A DNA stretch of 64,000 nucleotides, taken from positions 1 through 64,000 of the forward strand of contig JAHJVE010000020.1 in NCBI GenBank assembly GCA_018828385.1. The letters run 5' to 3'. Below the pieces are notes generated by a model, which saw only the letters and a program-made list of their open reading frames with translations, made no database searches and was not told the origin of the DNA. Below, piece after piece: positions 1 to 7,671 of this stretch (its first letter is position 1; each line of letters starts with the position of its first letter). The translations under genes were made by a program, and so were the position numbers. This DNA comes from Gammaproteobacteria bacterium (lineage in GTDB: Bacteria; Pseudomonadota; Gammaproteobacteria; Burkholderiales; Rhodocyclaceae).

Positions 1-98
1 ACCGGCGGAAAGCTGACTGTGGCCGTGGTGACGAACACGTTTTGCTGCCGGCGGCGGGTTTAGGCTGATACCGGACTGCTGACAAATGCATAGCCAGT

Positions 99-126
99 GG
101 CCGGTCCACTCTGTTTGCTGTCGCTC
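99..126 (+). repeat. Near-direct repeat, copy 1
   Basis: This 28-nt stretch runs GGCCGGTCCACTC then TGTTTGCTGTCGCTC. It matches 23 of 28 positions with the stretch at 5494-5521 in the same orientation. The two copies bracket the accessory gene block from the MFS transporter to the GFA-type protein. No open frame is visible in the 193 bases before the first gene. Whether the repeats mark a former insertion is inference. Confidence 0.4.
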
Positions 127-193
127 GGCCCTGAGTCCTTCGGATGGCTCTTCGGTGCCCAATCCGGACGGTGGTATCTCTGTGAATTGAAGG

Positions 194-1420
194 TCAGCTT
201 TCAGCAGTAACCGGTCGATTGCCATGGGGAATAACCGCAGCCTCCTTGATGGGCAAATTTACCAGTGCGGCAATAATGGCCAACGCAATGTCGGCGTACC
301 ACATCCAGGTGAAGTCGCCGAACTGGGAAATTGTGATGCCACCCAGCCAGGCGCCGAGGAACCCGCCAATCTGGTGCGAGAGCAGCGTCAGCCCGAACAA
401 GGTCGCCAGATACCGTGTCCCAAAAAGCTTACCGACAATCGCCGCGGTGGGTGGAACCGTCGCCAGCCAGGTGAAGCCCAAGCCGGCAGCAAACAGGTAG
501 TAAGTCCATTCGGTACGCGGCATCCACAGATACCAGGCAATCAGCACGGCCCGTGAGGCATACATCACCGCCAGGACATACTTGCTGCGATAACGTGCCA
601 CGCACGAACCAGCATACAGACTGCCGAATACGTTGGCCAGGCCGATAATGGCCAGTGACCAGCTGGCCACACTGGGCGGCAGTCCACACAGATTCACTTC
701 GCCGGGTAGATGGGTTACCAGGAACGCAATGTGAAACCCACAGGTGAAGAAGCCAGCGTGCAGTAACCAGTAGCTTGGATTCTTGAGCGCCTCCAGAACT
801 GCTGGCCCCAGTCTCGAATCGTCGGCATGCTGTGGCACCGCTGTCGTCGGACCGGTCAGTTTCCCAATCAGCGGGAGAGCAGCCAAGGTCGCCACGGCCA
901 TCGCCCACATGGCCCCCATCCACCCCATGCTCTGAATCAGCTTTTGCAGGAGTGGCGCAAAGATGAATTGGCCGAAGGAGCCACCTGCATTGATAACCCC
1001 GGAGGCTGTTCCGCGTGACTCGAACGGCAAGCGTTGGGCGGCAGCACCAATCAGCACGGAGAAACTACCGGCCCCCGAACCTATGGAAGCCAGGATGCCC
1101 AAGGCAATCGCCAGACCGAAGCCATTTTCGATGAAGGGCGTGATAGCACAACCGATGGCGAGCGTTACCAAGGCAGCTTGCAACACCAGCCGGGGACCGT
1201 AACGGTCAGCAATAGCACCGGCAATCGGCTGGATGGCGCCCCAGGTGAATTGTCCAATGGCCAGCGCCAGGCTGATAGTAGCAATACCCATTCCGGTCGA
1301 GCTATTGATGGGGCTAATGAAGAGCCCAAAGGATTGGCGGGTTCCCATGGTCACCATGAGAATGCCAGCCGCAGCCAGGGTTACGGACAGGACATCGGGG
1401 CGTCGAATTGAGTGAAACAT
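194..1420 (-). CDS. MFS transporter
   Basis: A 408-residue integral membrane protein of the major facilitator superfamily, expected to move a small metabolite across the inner membrane; the substrate cannot be read from the sequence. About twelve hydrophobic segments alternate with short loops. The loop between helices 2 and 3 carries the family signature GAIADRYGPR near residue 65, and a related segment recurs after the central loop around residue 265. It is the last gene of a minus-strand set, 16 nt behind panB, which follows a hotdog thioesterase. The set is divergent from a LysR-type regulator, so it may import or export a substrate or product handled by those enzymes (inference). Confidence 0.85.
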   Translation of the reverse strand: MFHSIRRPDVLSVTLAAAGILMVTMGTRQSFGLFISPINSSTGMGIATISLALAIGQFTWGAIQPIAGAIADRYGPRLVLQAALVTLAIGCAITPFIENGFGLAIALGILASIGSGAGSFSVLIGAAAQRLPFESRGTASGVINAGGSFGQFIFAPLLQKLIQSMGWMGAMWAMAVATLAALPLIGKLTGPTTAVPQHADDSRLGPAVLEALKNPSYWLLHAGFFTCGFHIAFLVTHLPGEVNLCGLPPSVASWSLAIIGLANVFGSLYAGSCVARYRSKYVLAVMYASRAVLIAWYLWMPRTEWTYYLFAAGLGFTWLATVPPTAAIVGKLFGTRYLATLFGLTLLSHQIGGFLGAWLGGITISQFGDFTWMWYADIALAIIAALVNLPIKEAAVIPHGNRPVTAES

Positions 1421-1436
1421 GGTTTTCGTTATTCGG

Positions 1437-2267
1437 TCAGAAGCAATGCTCTAGCGCAGGGAACGAGCCTTCTTTCACCGCTGCGACGTAAGCGCGAAAT
1501 GCTGAAGCAATGTCAGGCTGTCCATGCATAAAATTACGGACAAAACGAGCCTTCTTGCCAGGAAATACACCAAGCATGTCGTGCATGACCAGAACCTGAC
1601 CGGAACAATCGGGACCAGCACCAATTCCGATAGTGGGAATGCGGAGTGCATCCGATGCGGACTTGCCGAGTGAGGCTGGAATGGCTTCAAGCAGCAACAT
1701 CGAGGCCCCAGCCTCCTGGAGGGCAAGCGCATCGGACATCAACCGGTCGGCCCCCTCCGAAGTTTTGCCTTGCACTTTGAATCCTCCGAGTTGATGCACG
1801 GATTGCGGCGTTAGCCCAAGGTGGGCAAAAACCGGAATGGAGCGCTCGGTCAGAAAGCGTACCGTGTCGCACAACCAGGCGCCGCCTTCCAGTTTTACCA
1901 ACTGCGCGCCGGCTTGCATCAGCTTCACGGCATTTTCGTAGGCGGACTCGGGTGTCCCATAGCTGCCGAATGGCATGTCTGCGGCAAGCAGCGCCGACCT
2001 GTTGCCACGTGCGACGCAGGCCGTGTGATAGGCGATGTCGGCGATGTTCACCGGCAGGGTCGTCGCGTGGCCCTGCAACACGTTGCCCAACGAATCACCA
2101 ACCAAGAGCATATCGACTCCGCAAGTGTCCATGAGTGCTGCAAAACTCGCGTCGTAGCAGGTCAGCATGGCGATTTTCTCGCCGGCATTCTTCATGTTCT
2201 GAAGTCCTGGCAGCGTGACCGCTTTGCGTTGTGGCACAGCTTGGCCCTCTTGCAGGTAACCGGCCAT
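1437..2267 (-). CDS. panB: 3-methyl-2-oxobutanoate hydroxymethyltransferase (ketopantoate hydroxymethyltransferase)
   Basis: PanB transfers a hydroxymethyl group from 5,10-methylenetetrahydrofolate to 3-methyl-2-oxobutanoate, giving ketopantoate for pantothenate and CoA synthesis, in the cytoplasm. The 276-residue protein has normal family length. It shows the conserved blocks [43 protein letters not shown] and LLEAIP; the Asp after VG and the Glu of LLEAIP fall at the metal and catalytic positions of the family. It lies 3 nt behind a PaaI-like thioesterase and 16 nt before an MFS transporter, so the three are probably co-transcribed. No panC is nearby. A second, housekeeping panB elsewhere is possible, so this copy may have an accessory role (inference). 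Confidence 0.92.
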   Translation of the reverse strand: MAGYLQEGQAVPQRKAVTLPGLQNMKNAGEKIAMLTCYDASFAALMDTCGVDMLLVGDSLGNVLQGHATTLPVNIADIAYHTACVARGNRSALLAADMPFGSYGTPESAYENAVKLMQAGAQLVKLEGGAWLCDTVRFLTERSIPVFAHLGLTPQSVHQLGGFKVQGKTSEGADRLMSDALALQEAGASMLLLEAIPASLGKSASDALRIPTIGIGAGPDCSGQVLVMHDMLGVFPGKKARFVRNFMHGQPDIASAFRAYVAAVKEGSFPALEHCF

Positions 2268-2270
2268 CTG

Positions 2271-2714
2271 TTATTTCTCCGTTTTGCCGTGCATCACCAT
2301 GATGGTCTGTTGCATCAGCGCACAGAGCGTCTCTTTCCCATCTTTCACGGCGAAGACCTCGGCCTTGGTCACAATCAAGGTACGTCCCGGCCGAACGACT
2401 TGACCTCGGGCAATCAGCTTCTCGCCATCTGCCGGGGCAACCAGATTCATTTTGTACTCGACAGTGAGGACAGAGGCGTTGGCAGGCACCACCGTCATCG
2501 CGGCGTAGCCGGCGGATGAGTCGGCAATCATGCCGACGACACCACCGTGGACGAAGCCGTGCTGCTGCTCGATACCGTCCCAATGCGGGACGTGAATCTC
2601 TGTCATCCCGTTGTCGACCACGGGCATAGTGGCCTTAACCAGATGCATAGCGTTCTGTTTGTCGAAACTGGCCAAGACGCGTTCGGCGAAGTGGGGGTCA
2701 GATACGTGGGCCAT
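2271..2714 (-). CDS. PaaI-like hotdog-fold acyl-CoA thioesterase
   Basis: A 147-residue single-domain hotdog protein, likely hydrolysing an acyl- or aryl-CoA to the free acid and CoA in the cytoplasm. The segment QQHGFVHGGVVGMIADSSAG is the typical helix region of PaaI-type thioesterases, and the C-terminal strands (EYKMNLVAPADGEKLIARG) fit. I chose the ATG at 2714, which has GGAGA seven bases upstream, over an upstream start that would add 15 non-homologous residues. It is the first gene of the thioesterase-panB-MFS set. The 163-nt gap to the divergent LysR gene must hold both promoters. The natural substrate is unknown. Confidence 0.85.
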   Translation of the reverse strand: MAHVSDPHFAERVLASFDKQNAMHLVKATMPVVDNGMTEIHVPHWDGIEQQHGFVHGGVVGMIADSSAGYAAMTVVPANASVLTVEYKMNLVAPADGEKLIARGQVVRPGRTLIVTKAEVFAVKDGKETLCALMQQTIMVMHGKTEK

Positions 2715-2877
2715 GGTTAGTCTCCTTCGGCTGTTTTTAGATGCTGGGCATGTGCCCAAAATTTACATTCGAATTGCTCATGTATCCTGTTACGTTGATA
2801 CTTGCAATCAGGCGATTAGAATCGATGAAGTGCTACGCCTCAATTGATTTTTTTGTGGCTACACATGAGAATTTGTA

Positions 2878-3798
2878 ATGTCAGTTAAACTCTCCAGAAT
2901 TCCTTCAGTAGATTCGCTGCGAGGCTTCGTCGCAGTGGGCCGCCGCATGAGCATTACTTTGGCGGCCGGCGACTTGTTCCTGACCCAATCAGCGGTCAGC
3001 CGCCAGATACATGGCCTGGAGATAGCGCTGGGTGTGAAGCTTTTCGAGCGAACGCATCGCGCCATTCGTTTTACGCCGGAAGGCGAGCAACTATTTGTTG
3101 CTGCCGATAGTGCGATGCAGCAGCTACAAGATGCGCTAGGGGTTCTGGAAGACAACATACGCCGGCGACCGGTAACGATTACAGCCAGCATTGGCTTTGT
3201 TGGGCTATGGTTGCTGCCGCGGCTTGGCGCGTTTCAGCAGGCGCATCCTGAAATCGAGGTGCGCATCTCAGCGAACAATCAGATTGTGGACGTGCGCAAA
3301 GACGGCTTGGATATTGCCATTCGCTACGGGGAGGAACGCCTGATGCCGCCAGGTGCGAGCCGACTATTTGGCGAGACCGTCTTCCCGGTTGCCCATCCAA
3401 GCCTGGGTATGAAGCGTTTGGATAGCGCCGAATTGATTGAGCGGTCCACGCTGCTTGAGTTCGAGGGAGACTCGTCATTCGCCTGGCAATGGAGTAACTG
3501 GCTGGAGTCGCAAGGATGGGCAGGGATAAAGCCGAAAGGGATTCTTCGCTTCAACCTGTATGACCAGTTGATTCATGCCGCAGTCGCTGGCCAAGGCATT
3601 GCACTGGGCAAGGGGCAAATCATCGCTCCCATGCTGGCCGATGGCCGCCTGATTGCCTTGCCTACGCCATTTCCTGGCCCGAGCTCCAATAAGGTTTACT
3701 ACCTGATTCAACGAGACTCACCAGCAAGCAATCAGGCACAAGCATTGATTGACTGGATACGCACTGAGGCCCGAGTTACGGATTCTGCTCCAGCGTAA
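2878..3798 (+). CDS. LysR-family transcriptional regulator (GcvA-like)
   Basis: A 306-residue LysR-type regulator. The N-terminal winged helix-turn-helix (residues about 10-70) contains SLRGFVAVGRRMSITLAA, LFLTQSAVSRQI and LGVKLFERTHR, and the rest is a periplasmic-binding-protein-like effector domain beginning with TITASIGFVGLWLLPRL. It is divergent from the thioesterase-panB-MFS set, the usual arrangement for a LysR regulator and its target, so it probably controls those genes (inference). Its 3' end overlaps the convergent alpha/beta hydrolase gene by 23 nt. The effector is unknown. Confidence 0.9.
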   Translation: MSVKLSRIPSVDSLRGFVAVGRRMSITLAAGDLFLTQSAVSRQIHGLEIALGVKLFERTHRAIRFTPEGEQLFVAADSAMQQLQDALGVLEDNIRRRPVTITASIGFVGLWLLPRLGAFQQAHPEIEVRISANNQIVDVRKDGLDIAIRYGEERLMPPGASRLFGETVFPVAHPSLGMKRLDSAELIERSTLLEFEGDSSFAWQWSNWLESQGWAGIKPKGILRFNLYDQLIHAAVAGQGIALGKGQIIAPMLADGRLIALPTPFPGPSSNKVYYLIQRDSPASNQAQALIDWIRTEARVTDSAPA

Positions 3799-4732
3799 CA
3801 AGCTGAGCCGGAATTTCCTGGGTAACTTCGCCATCGCGTAGCCAGGCCAAGGGGATTTTCCACAAGGAATCCGCATAGCGAGCATTGAAAAATGCGAAGT
3901 GGCCAATGGACGGCTGACCAACCGCGTCGGGCTCGATACGCATGTGCGTGCTATGGCTGCTTTTGAAGTAGCTGAGCAGGCGGTGGATGGCCGGAATGGT
4001 GCCGAATTCGTCATCGCTCATCGACACCGCAAGCGTGGGCGCAGTGACCTGAGCGAACAATTCAACCAGTTTGGCTCGCTCTTCGTCCGACAATGTCTGC
4101 GGGCCGGATTTGTAGATGTCCTCGAAGCACGGCTCTGGGGAAATCCAGTCACGAACCACGCCGCTCGGCGTGTCTTCCAGCCACCCCAGACGCTTGCCCG
4201 GAAAGTAGCCAAAGATTGCTGTCAGGGTCGGCATGACGATATGCCAGCGCAGGTACATGGCGAAGCGCTTGTGCTTGGCGTAATCCCGCCAGTAGGCAAA
4301 CTGCGAGCCCATCGTGAAGACCCGTTTGATAACCTGATTGGACGGCGCCATTCCCACCAGAAAACCACCTACGCTGTGGGCAGCTACCAGGATGTCGTGC
4401 CCCTTGAAGCAAGTGCTGGCAAATTTCAGTACCCCTTCGAAGTCTTTGCTCCCCCAATCCAGCCAATTGGCCTGGAAGCCGCGCATGTTCTCTGGCCGCG
4501 AGCCACCAATCCCGCGGTAGTCGTAGGTAATGACGTTAAAGCCATGGGTGTAGAGAAACTCGGCAAATCGGCTGTAGTACCGGCTTTGCACTGAAGTTGC
4601 CGGATTGATGATAACGACCGGTGGCAGCTCGTCACCATTCACCACCTCATGAACCCAAGCATGGGCATGCAATGGAAAACCATCGACAGCAGGAATGTCT
4701 ATTTTTAGCGGCTTGGTGGATTTCGAGGTCAT
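3776..4732 (-). CDS. Alpha/beta hydrolase
   Basis: A 318-residue cytoplasmic protein of the alpha/beta hydrolase fold. The nucleophile elbow reads AHSVGG (Ser near residue 119); an oxyanion-type segment VVIINPATSVQSRYYSRFA precedes it, and GHFAFF near residue 282 supplies the catalytic His. The block YDYRGIGGSRP is typical of a family sometimes labelled 'alpha/beta hydrolase, YheT-like or serine aminopeptidase'. The gene converges on the LysR regulator with a 23-nt overlap. The substrate, probably an ester, is not predictable. It may belong to the same accessory function as the adjacent thioesterase and panB. Confidence 0.85.
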   Translation of the reverse strand: MTSKSTKPLKIDIPAVDGFPLHAHAWVHEVVNGDELPPVVIINPATSVQSRYYSRFAEFLYTHGFNVITYDYRGIGGSRPENMRGFQANWLDWGSKDFEGVLKFASTCFKGHDILVAAHSVGGFLVGMAPSNQVIKRVFTMGSQFAYWRDYAKHKRFAMYLRWHIVMPTLTAIFGYFPGKRLGWLEDTPSGVVRDWISPEPCFEDIYKSGPQTLSDEERAKLVELFAQVTAPTLAVSMSDDEFGTIPAIHRLLSYFKSSHSTHMRIEPDAVGQPSIGHFAFFNARYADSLWKIPLAWLRDGEVTQEIPAQLVTLEQNP

Positions 4733-4862
4733 GGCTACTTGGCGTGTTCCAACGATTGGCTTTAAGCCTAAGGTGGATGCGCCAAGTGCTCAATTGAGAT
4801 TATTGCTGCCTCGCATTCCAAATCTGCATGTCGCAGGGCACCCTCAGCGATTGCTAGTTGCT

Positions 4863-5297
4863 TTACGCGCTCACCGGCGAGGTGACGGTTACATTCGAAA
4901 TCCAGTTTTGACGTCGGCGGTTTGTTCTCTCTTTAACACTTTCGCCATCGAAATCTGACTGAAAATGCTTGAGAAGGGTGGGCGGGATGCCGAGCAGAGC
5001 ATGGACATTGACCACTGCATAGAGGCGCCCGTCAATTTCACTGGTCACGACCGGGATGTCCTCACATTGCTTGCAGATGAGAAAGTCAGCGGTTCTGGTT
5101 CCGAACGTGTGCCGGGTAAGCAGCGTCGGGTTGTTGATTTGAACTTGAAGCTTGGCCGATGACGACGAAGTCCAAACTCCTTTATGTGCTTGGCAGAACG
5201 AACAAGTACACGCCCAAGCAGGAATTCTGCTTGGGTCAGGCAGCCACTCGAGATTTAACGATATGTTGCCGCAACGGCATTGGCCAGAAATTAACAT
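4863..5297 (-). CDS. GFA/CENP-V family zinc protein
   Basis: A 144-residue protein of the glutathione-dependent formaldehyde-activating enzyme (GFA) family, a small zinc-binding beta fold. The cysteine pattern is clear: CRCG at residues 8-11, CTCSFC at about 30-35, and CKQC near 75. The founding member was proposed to speed formation of S-hydroxymethylglutathione, but most family members have no proven activity, so the name should not be read as a function. It stands alone, 130 nt from the alpha/beta hydrolase and on the same strand. Downstream is about 300 nt without genes and then a transposon remnant. Confidence 0.85.
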   Translation of the reverse strand: MLISGQCRCGNISLNLEWLPDPSRIPAWACTCSFCQAHKGVWTSSSSAKLQVQINNPTLLTRHTFGTRTADFLICKQCEDIPVVTSEIDGRLYAVVNVHALLGIPPTLLKHFQSDFDGESVKERTNRRRQNWISNVTVTSPVSA

Positions 5298-5596
5298 GAA
5301 GCCTCCTCTGGGCCTCAGTTTACCAAACGCTAGTGTGCGGTAACGACCTTCACGCCACTGGGCTTCAATGCAGACATGGATGGCGGCTCAGTGCATCAAG
5401 CAGCCCCTTGAATGGCAGCCTGATGGGATGATTAAGCGGCGGCTCCTGGCCGGCAAGAGCCAGCCACCTGCACTAAATTCTACTCGTTGGAACGGCCGGT
5501 GGACTCAGTAAGCTGTCGCTCAAAACCCCTCCGGTTGAGCCCCACCAATGGCCGCTCCCGCTGCACAGCGGCCCGTTGAACGCAAATGCAGGAACC
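5298..5596. other. Gene-free stretch between GFA gene and transposon remnant
   Basis: I see no coding frame with a ribosome binding site or recognisable product here. It holds the second copy of the 28-nt near-direct repeat (5494-5521). A transposon terminal repeat might be expected on this side of the resolvase, but no sequence matching the candidate terminus at 6786-6820 is visible. Confidence 0.5.
5494..5521 (+). repeat. Near-direct repeat, copy 2
   Basis: Reads GGCCGGTGGACTC then AGTAAGCTGTCGCTC, matching 23 of 28 bases with 99-126. The five differences are CC to GG, T to A and TT to AA. Confidence 0.4.
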
Positions 5597-6199
5597 TCAC
5601 CCTCTTTGTTGTAGCGGTAGCTTCAAAGCCGCCTCCCTGACCCGCATAATTGTTTGCCGAGTTGTCTTGAACTCGCGCGCGAGCTCGGCAATGCTGGCAC
5701 CAGCATCCAGTCGCGCTACAACCGCGGCACGCTCCTGGGTATTGAGCGCTGGCGGTCTGCCGAACTGTTTGCCCGCCGCCTTGGCTCGAACAATTCCCGA
5801 CTGGGTACGTTCAATCAGCAGGTCGCGCTCGAACTCGGCCACCGCGGCGATCACCTGCATGGTCATTTTACCGGCCGGACTGGTCAGATCGACGCCGCCC
5901 AACGCAAGGCAATGGACGCGCACGCCGGAACTCGCGAGTTGCTCGACGGTTGCCCGAACATCCATCGCATTACGCCCCAGTCGGTCAAGCTTGGTGACGA
6001 CCAGCACATCCCCCGATTCCATCCGTTCGATCAGCTTGATAAAGCCTGGCCGCTCTTTTGCCGCCACCGAGCCACTGATGCTTTCTTCGATCAGTCGGCG
6101 CGCCTCGATGGCGAATCCGGCCGCCTTGATCTCCAACCTCTGATTCTCGGTGGTCTGGTCGACAGTCGAAACGCGACAGTAAGCAAAAACACGTGGCAT
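5597..6199 (-). CDS. tnpR: Tn3-type resolvase (serine recombinase)
   Basis: A 200-residue serine recombinase that would resolve transposon cointegrates at a res site. The catalytic domain starts [16 protein letters not shown], with the nucleophile Ser in CRVST, followed by the conserved KLDRLGRN and [15 protein letters not shown] arm. The C-terminal helix-turn-helix is near residues 160-190 ([20 protein letters not shown]). I start it at the ATG at 6199 ([11 protein letters not shown]); the open frame continues 25 codons upstream into the res region. It is divergent from a transposase remnant, which is the Tn3-family gene order. The gene appears intact. Confidence 0.92.
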   Translation of the reverse strand: MPRVFAYCRVSTVDQTTENQRLEIKAAGFAIEARRLIEESISGSVAAKERPGFIKLIERMESGDVLVVTKLDRLGRNAMDVRATVEQLASSGVRVHCLALGGVDLTSPAGKMTMQVIAAVAEFERDLLIERTQSGIVRAKAAGKQFGRPPALNTQERAAVVARLDAGASIAELAREFKTTRQTIMRVREAALKLPLQQRG

Positions 6200-6322
6200 C
6201 GGTCCGATTCCGTCCGAATGTAGTGTCCGAATTATAGCTTGCATCCGAAAGTAATTTCCCATACTTTCGTACATTCACGAACAGGCATGACCGATACCGG
6301 ACCCTTTCGGACGGGCTAAAGT
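6200..6322. promoter_or_regulatory. Probable res site and tnpR promoter region
   Basis: The interval between divergent resolvase and transposase remnant is where Tn3-family res sites lie. It contains several repeats of a TCCGAA half-site: TGTCCGAATTATA at 6224-6236, others near 6211 and 6246, and an inverted one near 6306. These resemble resolvase 12-bp boxes. The three-subsite layout is inferred, not proven. Confidence 0.55.
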
Positions 6323-6790
6323 GTGCTGAGGCCACCCGTAGTTTACCTTGATCACATTAGCGCACTCTTATATGTCGTGAAATCTCAGCTTCGCTCCCAC
6401 TACCCCAAATACGTGGGCGACGTTGAACTGCGCGGGCTGATCCATGCGGAAACCAACAAATCCGAACAGTTCAATGGCTTCGCGAAAAAGCTCTTCTTCG
6501 GTGGAGAAGGGGAGATCGCCGAGAACCTGCGTCATGAGCAACGCAAGGTGATCAAGTACAACCATCTTGTCGCCAATATGGTCATCCTGCACAACGTGGT
6601 GGGGATGAGCCGGGTATTGAAGCAACTCCAGGCCGAGGGTGTGCTGATCAACCAGGAAGTCCTGGCTGGCTTGGCCCCATACCGTATGGAACACATCAAT
6701 CGCTTTGGCGATTATGTTCTGGATTTCCGGAGAAAGGTTGAGGTGTTAGCGGATGGTTTTCGGATTCTCGAAGCTGAATCAGCGGCTTAG
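6323..6790 (+). pseudogene. tnpA: Tn3-family transposase, C-terminal remnant
   Basis: About 155 residues match only the C-terminal end of Tn3-family transposases: ETNKSEQFNGFAKKLFFGG, IAENLRHEQRKVIKYNHLVA, VILHNV and APYRMEHINRFGDYVLDF. Complete family members are near 1000 residues, so most of the protein, including most of the DDE catalytic core, is missing. The break lies right after the res region, as expected from an internal deletion joining the start of the gene to its end. The element cannot transpose by itself. Confidence 0.8.
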
Positions 6791-6820
6791 AGAAAAAATG
6801 GGGAATTTTTCATGATTCCC
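6786..6820 (-). repeat. Candidate Tn3-family terminal inverted repeat
   Basis: Read inward from the outside, the sequence begins GGGAATCATG, is A/T-rich in the middle and ends TCTCTAAG, overlapping the transposase stop. Tn3-family ends are about 38 bp, begin with G-runs and often end TAAG. No partner copy was found on the resolvase side. Confidence 0.35.
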
Positions 6821-6886
6821 GGCCGACCCTCATTACCGGCCGATCAGCTCATCGCCTTCATTCGCCAGCACAATTCCTGAAAACGC

Positions 6887-6939
6887 TTGCATTGCGTTTT
6901 TGTTTTCCCTATGATTCAAACGAACGTATGAATCATAGG
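6887..6939 (+). promoter_or_regulatory. Promoter and palindromic operator of the TetR-fadE operon
   Basis: A -35 TTGCAT (6887-6892) and -10 TATGAT (6910-6915) are 17 nt apart. Overlapping the -10 is a perfect 11-bp inverted repeat, CCTATGATTCA (6908-6918) and TGAATCATAGG (6929-6939), enclosing AACGAACGTA. The inner part, TTCAAACGAACGTATGAA (6915-6932), is shared with the operators at 14349 and 19431. Its placement suggests autorepression by the TetR protein that follows. Confidence 0.75.
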
Positions 6940-6947
6940 AGAACCCC

Positions 6948-7634
6948 ATGGCGGAAGTCCGCTCGCCCGATACCCGCGAACGCATTCTCGATGCCGCAGA
7001 GCGCCTGTTCATGGCGCACGGCTACGAAGGCACGTCGATGCGCCAGATTACCGGTGAGGCTGGGGTCAATCTTGCCGCGGTGAATTACCACTTAGGTTCC
7101 AAGGAGGCGCTGGTCCAGGAAGTGTTCCGCCGCCGCCTGGATTGGCTCAACGACGAACGAATGCGCGTCCTCAACGCCATGGAGGCCGAAGCAGACGGCA
7201 AGCCGCTCAAGCCGTCGCAAATCGTCGATGGCTTCTTCGGTACCCTGTTGCGCATGGCCGATGATGAGCGGCGCGGCGGCATCACCTTCCTGCGCCTGCT
7301 TGGTCGCATGCTGACCGATCCCTCGGAATTCATCCGGGCCTTTTTCGCCCATGAATACAGCGAGGTCATTGATCGCTACAAGGAAGCGCTGTTCAAGGCG
7401 CTGCCCGACGTGCCGAAGGCCGAAATCGTCTGGCGCTTTCATTTCATGCTCGGCGCCACCTCGTACGCCATTGCCGGTACCGACGCCCTGCGCGTGGTAA
7501 CCGACTGGCAGATCGAGGAAGCCGATGCCACCGATCGCCTCGACCGCCTGGTGCCGCGCCTGATGTCCTTCCTGCTCGGCGGCCTGCGCGCCCCCTTGCC
7601 CCAGTTTTCCGATGCCGAGGCTGTCGGCAAATAA
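6948..7634 (+). CDS. TetR-family regulator of fatty-acid degradation (PsrA-like)
   Basis: A 228-residue TetR-family repressor. The N-terminal helix-turn-helix occupies residues about 8-55: RERILDAAERLFMAHGYEGT, MRQITGEAGVNLAAVNYHLG, SKEALVQEVFRRR. The C-terminal domain should bind the inducer. The HTH block VNLAAVNYHLGSKEAL and the ligand-domain layout resemble PsrA, which responds to long-chain fatty acids or acyl-CoA; that name is an inference. It is followed at 37 nt by fadE. A strong palindrome overlaps its own promoter, and related sites precede fadL and the fadN-like operon, so it probably controls the whole region. Confidence 0.87.
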   Translation: MAEVRSPDTRERILDAAERLFMAHGYEGTSMRQITGEAGVNLAAVNYHLGSKEALVQEVFRRRLDWLNDERMRVLNAMEAEADGKPLKPSQIVDGFFGTLLRMADDERRGGITFLRLLGRMLTDPSEFIRAFFAHEYSEVIDRYKEALFKALPDVPKAEIVWRFHFMLGATSYAIAGTDALRVVTDWQIEEADATDRLDRLVPRLMSFLLGGLRAPLPQFSDAEAVGK

Positions 7635-7671
7635 GCAGCCCAAAAACACAAGACCTTAAAAGGAGATAGCA

